Below are positions 60,801 to 64,000 of a stretch of 64,000 nucleotides of DNA, piece after piece. The notes under the pieces were generated by a model. That model was not told the DNA's origin, did not search any database, and worked only from the letters and a program-made list of their open reading frames with translations. The stretch spans positions 137,238-201,237 of the forward strand of contig NZ_MBTA01000030.1 in NCBI RefSeq assembly GCF_003609575.1, written 5' to 3'. The position numbers and the translations under genes are program-made. How positions within the stretch are numbered: position 1 is the first letter of the stretch; each line of letters opens with the position of its first letter. This stretch comes from Pelobium manganitolerans (GTDB lineage Bacteria > Bacteroidota > Bacteroidia > Sphingobacteriales > Sphingobacteriaceae).

Positions 60801-61031
60801 TCCGAAAGAACGATTATACGTGGCGACCATATCCGCCTCAATTATATCAATCTCGATTATAGGGTTAAAATCGCCCAAGGCAACAAGCTCATAAAAGGCT
60901 TAAACATTTATGCCAATGCTTCACAGCTTGGCGTATTATGGCACCAAAATAAAGAAGGTATCGACCCCGATTATATCAACAGTCTCTCACCTCGCACAAG
61001 CTATACCTTAGGTGTGCGAACTCAATTCTAA
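57828..61031 (+). CDS. SusC/RagA-type TonB-dependent transporter
   Basis: This 1067-residue outer membrane transporter has a signal peptide ending near LRAQ. A CarboxypepD_reg-like domain (about 25-100: [23 protein letters not shown] in parts) is followed by the plug with the SusC signature [36 protein letters not shown] (in parts, about 205-240). A 22-strand barrel with aromatic ends closes the protein, finishing in LGVRTQF. With the SusD gene 6 bp downstream it imports an oligomer across the outer membrane. The substrate is unknown, as no degradative enzyme lies nearby. GC content is higher than in the neighbouring island. Confidence 0.93.
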   Translation: [1067 protein letters not shown]

Positions 61032-61036
61032 AAAAT

Positions 61037-62404
61037 ATGAAAACAATATTCACATACGCTTTAATCTCAATTGCAATGCTCCTTGCGTCTTGCGAGAAAT
61101 TCCTGGACGAGAAACCGGACAAAACATTGGTTAGCCCTCAAACGCTTGCAGACCTGCAAGGCCTGCTGGACGATGCCACCGTAATGAACCTAAAGGCAAG
61201 TCCCGAATATATGCAAGGTGCCTGTGATGATTTTTTTATTCCTGATGATAAATTAGCCACCCGTCCCGAACTATTTGTAGAAGCTTACAAATGGGAAAAA
61301 GTAAGGCTCATTTACCCAAACGACTGGTCGGCCGGCTACGCCGCCGTGTACAATGCCAATCTAGCTTTGGAGACGCTTCCAAAGATAGAGCGCACCAACG
61401 CCAATGGAATAGCCTATGATAATGTAAAAGGCGCTGCGCTTTTTTACCGTTCCTATTATTTTACCGGACTGTTATTTAATTACGCTTTGGCTTATGATGA
61501 AGCAACGGCCGCAACCGACAAAGGGATTGTATTGCGCCTGAATGCCGATTTCAACACACCCTCTAAGCGGAGTACGGTCGCTGAGTCCTATGTGCAGATC
61601 ATTAGTGACTTAAAAACTGCCATACCTTTATTGCCCCCAACTCCTGTGTTTAAGACGCAGCCCTCAAAACCTGCGGCTTATGCACTGTTAAGCAGAATTT
61701 ACTTAAGTATGCGCAAATATCAAGAAGCAGGCATTTACGCCGACTCCTGTCTGCAGCTTAATGCTAACCTAATGAACTTCAACGGTGACGACGACATGAA
61801 GGCCATCACCACAGCAGCACCTTTTAAGGCATACAACAAAGAAACTTTGTTTTATTCCGAAATGGCCAGTTACCTCAACCTGCAAGCCACGTCCCGCGCA
61901 TGTATCGATACATTGTTGTACCCAACTTACCGGACCAACGACTTACGCAAAACGGCATTTTTTAAGGCCGTAGCACCCTATGTGGCTTTCAAAGGAAATT
62001 ACACTGGTAGCGCCACCATCTATTTTTCAGGCCTAGCAACAGATGAAATGTATCTCAACAAGGCAGAAGCTTTGGTAAGGGTTAATAAAAAAGATGATGC
62101 ACTTTTACTCTTAAACCAACTGCTCAAAACTCGCTGGAAAAGTTCTGTTACTTATGTTCCCCTGCAAGCAAGTACAGATGCCGAAGCTCTAGCCCTGATT
62201 TTATTAGAACGCCGAAAAGAATTACTCTACCGAGGCTTGCGCTGGATGGATATCAAAAGATTGAACAAAGAGGGAGCAAATATCACTTTGCAAAGACAAA
62301 TCTTCGGGCAGCTCTATAGCTTACCTGCAAATAGTCCAAAGTACGCGCTACCGATACCTGATGATATCATTGAAATGACCGGCATCGCGCAAAATGATTG
62401 GTGA
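61037..62404 (+). CDS. SusD/RagB-type surface lipoprotein
   Basis: This 455-residue lipoprotein has a signal ending at Cys19 (LLASC). It continues EKFLDEKPDKTLVSPQTLADLQGLLDDA, the usual SusD beginning, with TPR-like helices and the C-terminal LLERRKELLYRGLRWMDIKRLNKEG (in parts, about 390-415), a SusD hallmark. It is the lid of the SusC channel and binds substrate. No further members of a utilisation locus follow, only a 170-bp spacer and an opposite-strand gene. Confidence 0.92.
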   Translation: MKTIFTYALISIAMLLASCEKFLDEKPDKTLVSPQTLADLQGLLDDATVMNLKASPEYMQGACDDFFIPDDKLATRPELFVEAYKWEKVRLIYPNDWSAGYAAVYNANLALETLPKIERTNANGIAYDNVKGAALFYRSYYFTGLLFNYALAYDEATAATDKGIVLRLNADFNTPSKRSTVAESYVQIISDLKTAIPLLPPTPVFKTQPSKPAAYALLSRIYLSMRKYQEAGIYADSCLQLNANLMNFNGDDDMKAITTAAPFKAYNKETLFYSEMASYLNLQATSRACIDTLLYPTYRTNDLRKTAFFKAVAPYVAFKGNYTGSATIYFSGLATDEMYLNKAEALVRVNKKDDALLLLNQLLKTRWKSSVTYVPLQASTDAEALALILLERRKELLYRGLRWMDIKRLNKEGANITLQRQIFGQLYSLPANSPKYALPIPDDIIEMTGIAQNDW

Positions 62405-62577
62405 GTAATAGTCTGTGCCTAAACGCTTCCTAAAGTTTAAAGTATAGTTATGTATTGACCATTATATTAGGGGGGCGAACGCTCTTAGCCTAGTTTTATC
62501 TTAGGGCTTGCTTGCGCGGTCTGGCAATGTATAACTGGAGAGCGTTGGCCTTGATGTCATAATAGGTTTACTGGTTA
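62405..62577. other. Spacer with an inverted repeat after the SusD gene
   Basis: AACGCTCT (62478-62485) and AGAGCGTT (62539-62546) are a perfect 8-bp inverted pair 53 bp apart, GC-rich in between. It lies between convergent genes. It may end transcription, or be an old element end. Confidence 0.35.
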
Positions 62578-64000
62578 TCAGGCTTGATCAAATAATACTC
62601 CTTGATTGCTTCCAAAAACTTCGTCCATTTCAGATGTATATGTAATACTTTTAACTTCTTCAATCTTTTTTATCAGATTAAATGTTCTTGAATGTGCTTT
62701 TGCTAAAATTATATTATAACGGCATGGAATAATATTCACACTTCCTTCTGTAAAGGTCTCATTTGCATCTGGCTCTATTTCTGAACCAAGAACATAGGCA
62801 ACAATTGGAGTATTTAAGCTTACCTTTTTTGACTTTCTTAATTCTCTAGCATATAGTAATGCTTGGTCTTTTTGTTTTGTATCAATTGGAATACCCACTC
62901 TTTTTAATTCGACAATAATTATTTTACTGAAATCATTTGGTTCGTGCTTCTCATTGAAACTTTCACAAGAGTAAACACCGATAGACGAGTTTGATAGAAT
63001 TACAAAATCAGGACGTTTTCTTTCGTTGGCCAATGCTGTATCATTAAGTAGATTTTTAATGACTGTTGCTAAAGAACGATTAGATATAAATGATATCGAT
63101 TCAAATTCAGGACCGAATATCCAAAGTCCATGTTCAAATAAAGGCTGTAAATCATGCAATTCATCCGCTTTAGGATCTTCTAATAGCTTTTCAAGTTTTG
63201 ATACTAACTCTAAACGCCACCTTAACTCACTCAAAACTTTTTTAGCATCATCTATTGTCCATTCTTCTAAAATTTGATTAAGTGAATCTATTTCATCAGG
63301 ATGAAATGAAGCAATCTTTTCAAGTAGGGCATAGCCTGACCTAGATTTTTCCATTTTTGCTAAAACTTCAACAGTCGTTTCTAATTCTTGAACACCAATT
63401 GTTGGGCATTTGGATTGAACTTCTTCTAAAAAATTTACAATGTTTTCTTTTGCTTCAGATGGTAAAGAAGCTAACTGCATTCTATTTGATTCATAAACTT
63501 GTAATCTTCTTTCTTTTCGAGTTTCATACAACAAGTTCCTTAAATCGTCTCTTACAAATTCGTAAACCGCATTTTGTAGCTTAATTACTTCATCGGTTAT
63601 ATAAAAACCTGACCAATCCTTCTTCAAATTTCTTTGGTCAATGATGTCTGCATTTGCGATATATAAAAGTCGTTTAGCAATTGGGTGGCGACCATCAATA
63701 ATTTGAGTGTCAAATGTTCCCCAATTTGGTACGCCAACTAATCTTCTATTATACCACCATGCAATGCCATTTTGTTTGGTATTTTTCCCTTTTTCACCAA
63801 AAATTCTTTTAATATTTATTTTACTTCCGTTAAAATCGATACTAAAGTCTTCGGTTAAATGCGACAAATCTGTCATAGCAACTGAATGCTTATTAACATA
63901 AACATTAAATTGTGGGTCAGATATAAATCTTGAACCAATAAGTTCAATGAGTTTAGTGGTATCAATTAAGGTTACTTCATCAGAATCGATTAAAGTGGAA
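62578..64000 (-). CDS. GHKL/MORC-type ATPase with C-terminal DUF4263/Shedu-like nuclease, 5'-truncated
   Basis: The frame is open on the minus strand to the window edge, 41 codons above the first ATG (63876), so the gene continues to the right and that ATG is internal. The visible N-terminal part has GIAWWYNRRLVGVPNWG, DGRHPIAKRLLYIANADII and KKDWSGF, typical of the part that follows a GHKL ATPase domain in MORC-like proteins. A helical middle (about 130-240 counted from 63876) precedes a PD-(D/E)xK fold: KRPDFVILSNSS, IIIVELKR (E-x-K) and KQKDQALLYAREL. DUF4263 is related to the Shedu defence nuclease. Composition is AT-rich like the island. Confidence 0.75.
   Translation of the reverse strand, partial: STLIDSDEVTLIDTTKLIELIGSRFISDPQFNVYVNKHSVAMTDLSHLTEDFSIDFNGSKINIKRIFGEKGKNTKQNGIAWWYNRRLVGVPNWGTFDTQIIDGRHPIAKRLLYIANADIIDQRNLKKDWSGFYITDEVIKLQNAVYEFVRDDLRNLLYETRKERRLQVYESNRMQLASLPSEAKENIVNFLEEVQSKCPTIGVQELETTVEVLAKMEKSRSGYALLEKIASFHPDEIDSLNQILEEWTIDDAKKVLSELRWRLELVSKLEKLLEDPKADELHDLQPLFEHGLWIFGPEFESISFISNRSLATVIKNLLNDTALANERKRPDFVILSNSSIGVYSCESFNEKHEPNDFSKIIIVELKRVGIPIDTKQKDQALLYARELRKSKKVSLNTPIVAYVLGSEIEPDANETFTEGSVNIIPCRYNIILAKAHSRTFNLIKKIEEVKSITYTSEMDEVFGSNQGVLFDQA

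Noticed and set aside
1-64000. CRISPR array or cas genes
   Set aside because: No direct repeats of 24-40 bp with regular spacers were seen; the tandem repeats are short degenerate leaders, and no cas-like protein is present.

Overview
The window comes from the chromosome of a Bacteroidota, most likely the Sphingobacteriaceae (Pedobacter/Mucilaginibacter type). Reasons: an alternative complex III operon joined to a cytochrome oxidase, a type IX secretion sorting tail, a SusC/SusD pair, BfmA/BtgA mobilisation debris, promoters with the Bacteroidota -7 element TAnnTTTG, and no Shine-Dalgarno-like sites. The family assignment is inference from gene content.

Region 1 (1-18.9 kb, + strand): the 3' part of argH, then a respiratory super-operon. 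actABCDEF (alternative complex III, a quinol:electron-acceptor oxidoreductase) runs straight into coxB and ctaD, a terminator, then ctaB (heme O synthase), two subunit III-type genes, subunit IV, a SCO-like protein without copper ligands, DUF420, a small CAMC membrane protein, DUF983, DUF2461 and an OmpA-family lipoprotein. Region 2 (19.0-28.3 kb, +): a heme cluster, hemA, hemC-hemD fusion, hemB, hemL, an embedded two-component system and small membrane protein, hemE, hemJ. Heme made here would serve the cytochromes of region 1.

Region 3 (28.3-43.4 kb): housekeeping and envelope genes. On the minus strand: a T9SS-type secreted protein, a membrane-anchored AraC regulator, the operon pheS / degenerate Rieske lipoprotein / TetR, and a five-gene operon SDR / PspC / LiaF-like / RDD / GH63-like glucosidase. 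On the plus strand: MlaE/MlaF lipid transporter genes, an rRNA-type methyltransferase and an uncharacterised lipoprotein.

Region 4 (43.7-56.6 kb) is an AT-rich accessory (defence) island. Its left edge carries a tRNA 3' fragment with the fragment's terminator. It contains a HipB-type antitoxin with three operators at 40-bp spacing and a truncated hipA, an AbiEii toxin with its DUF6922-type partner, a frameshifted bfmA/btgA fragment, a compact phosphorothioation operon dndC-dndD-dndE followed by a HARE-HTH/Mrr endonuclease, and, convergent to it, a tight three-gene operon: a double-ATPase-domain histidine kinase, a receiver-domain protein with an unknown C-terminal domain, and an unknown 259-residue protein. 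The last trio is the best candidate for an undescribed system. Next come a small membrane protein, an XRE regulator with a perfect 20-bp palindrome, and a strongly structured candidate ncRNA of about 330 nt.

Region 5 (56.6-64 kb): a GC-rich, probably non-coding patch, a TlpA-like thioredoxin, a SusC/SusD pair, and at the right edge (minus strand, cut by the window) a protein that looks like a GHKL/MORC-type ATPase joined to a DUF4263/Shedu-like PD-(D/E)xK nuclease, another likely defence gene.

Family names come from motif recognition by eye; no database search was run.
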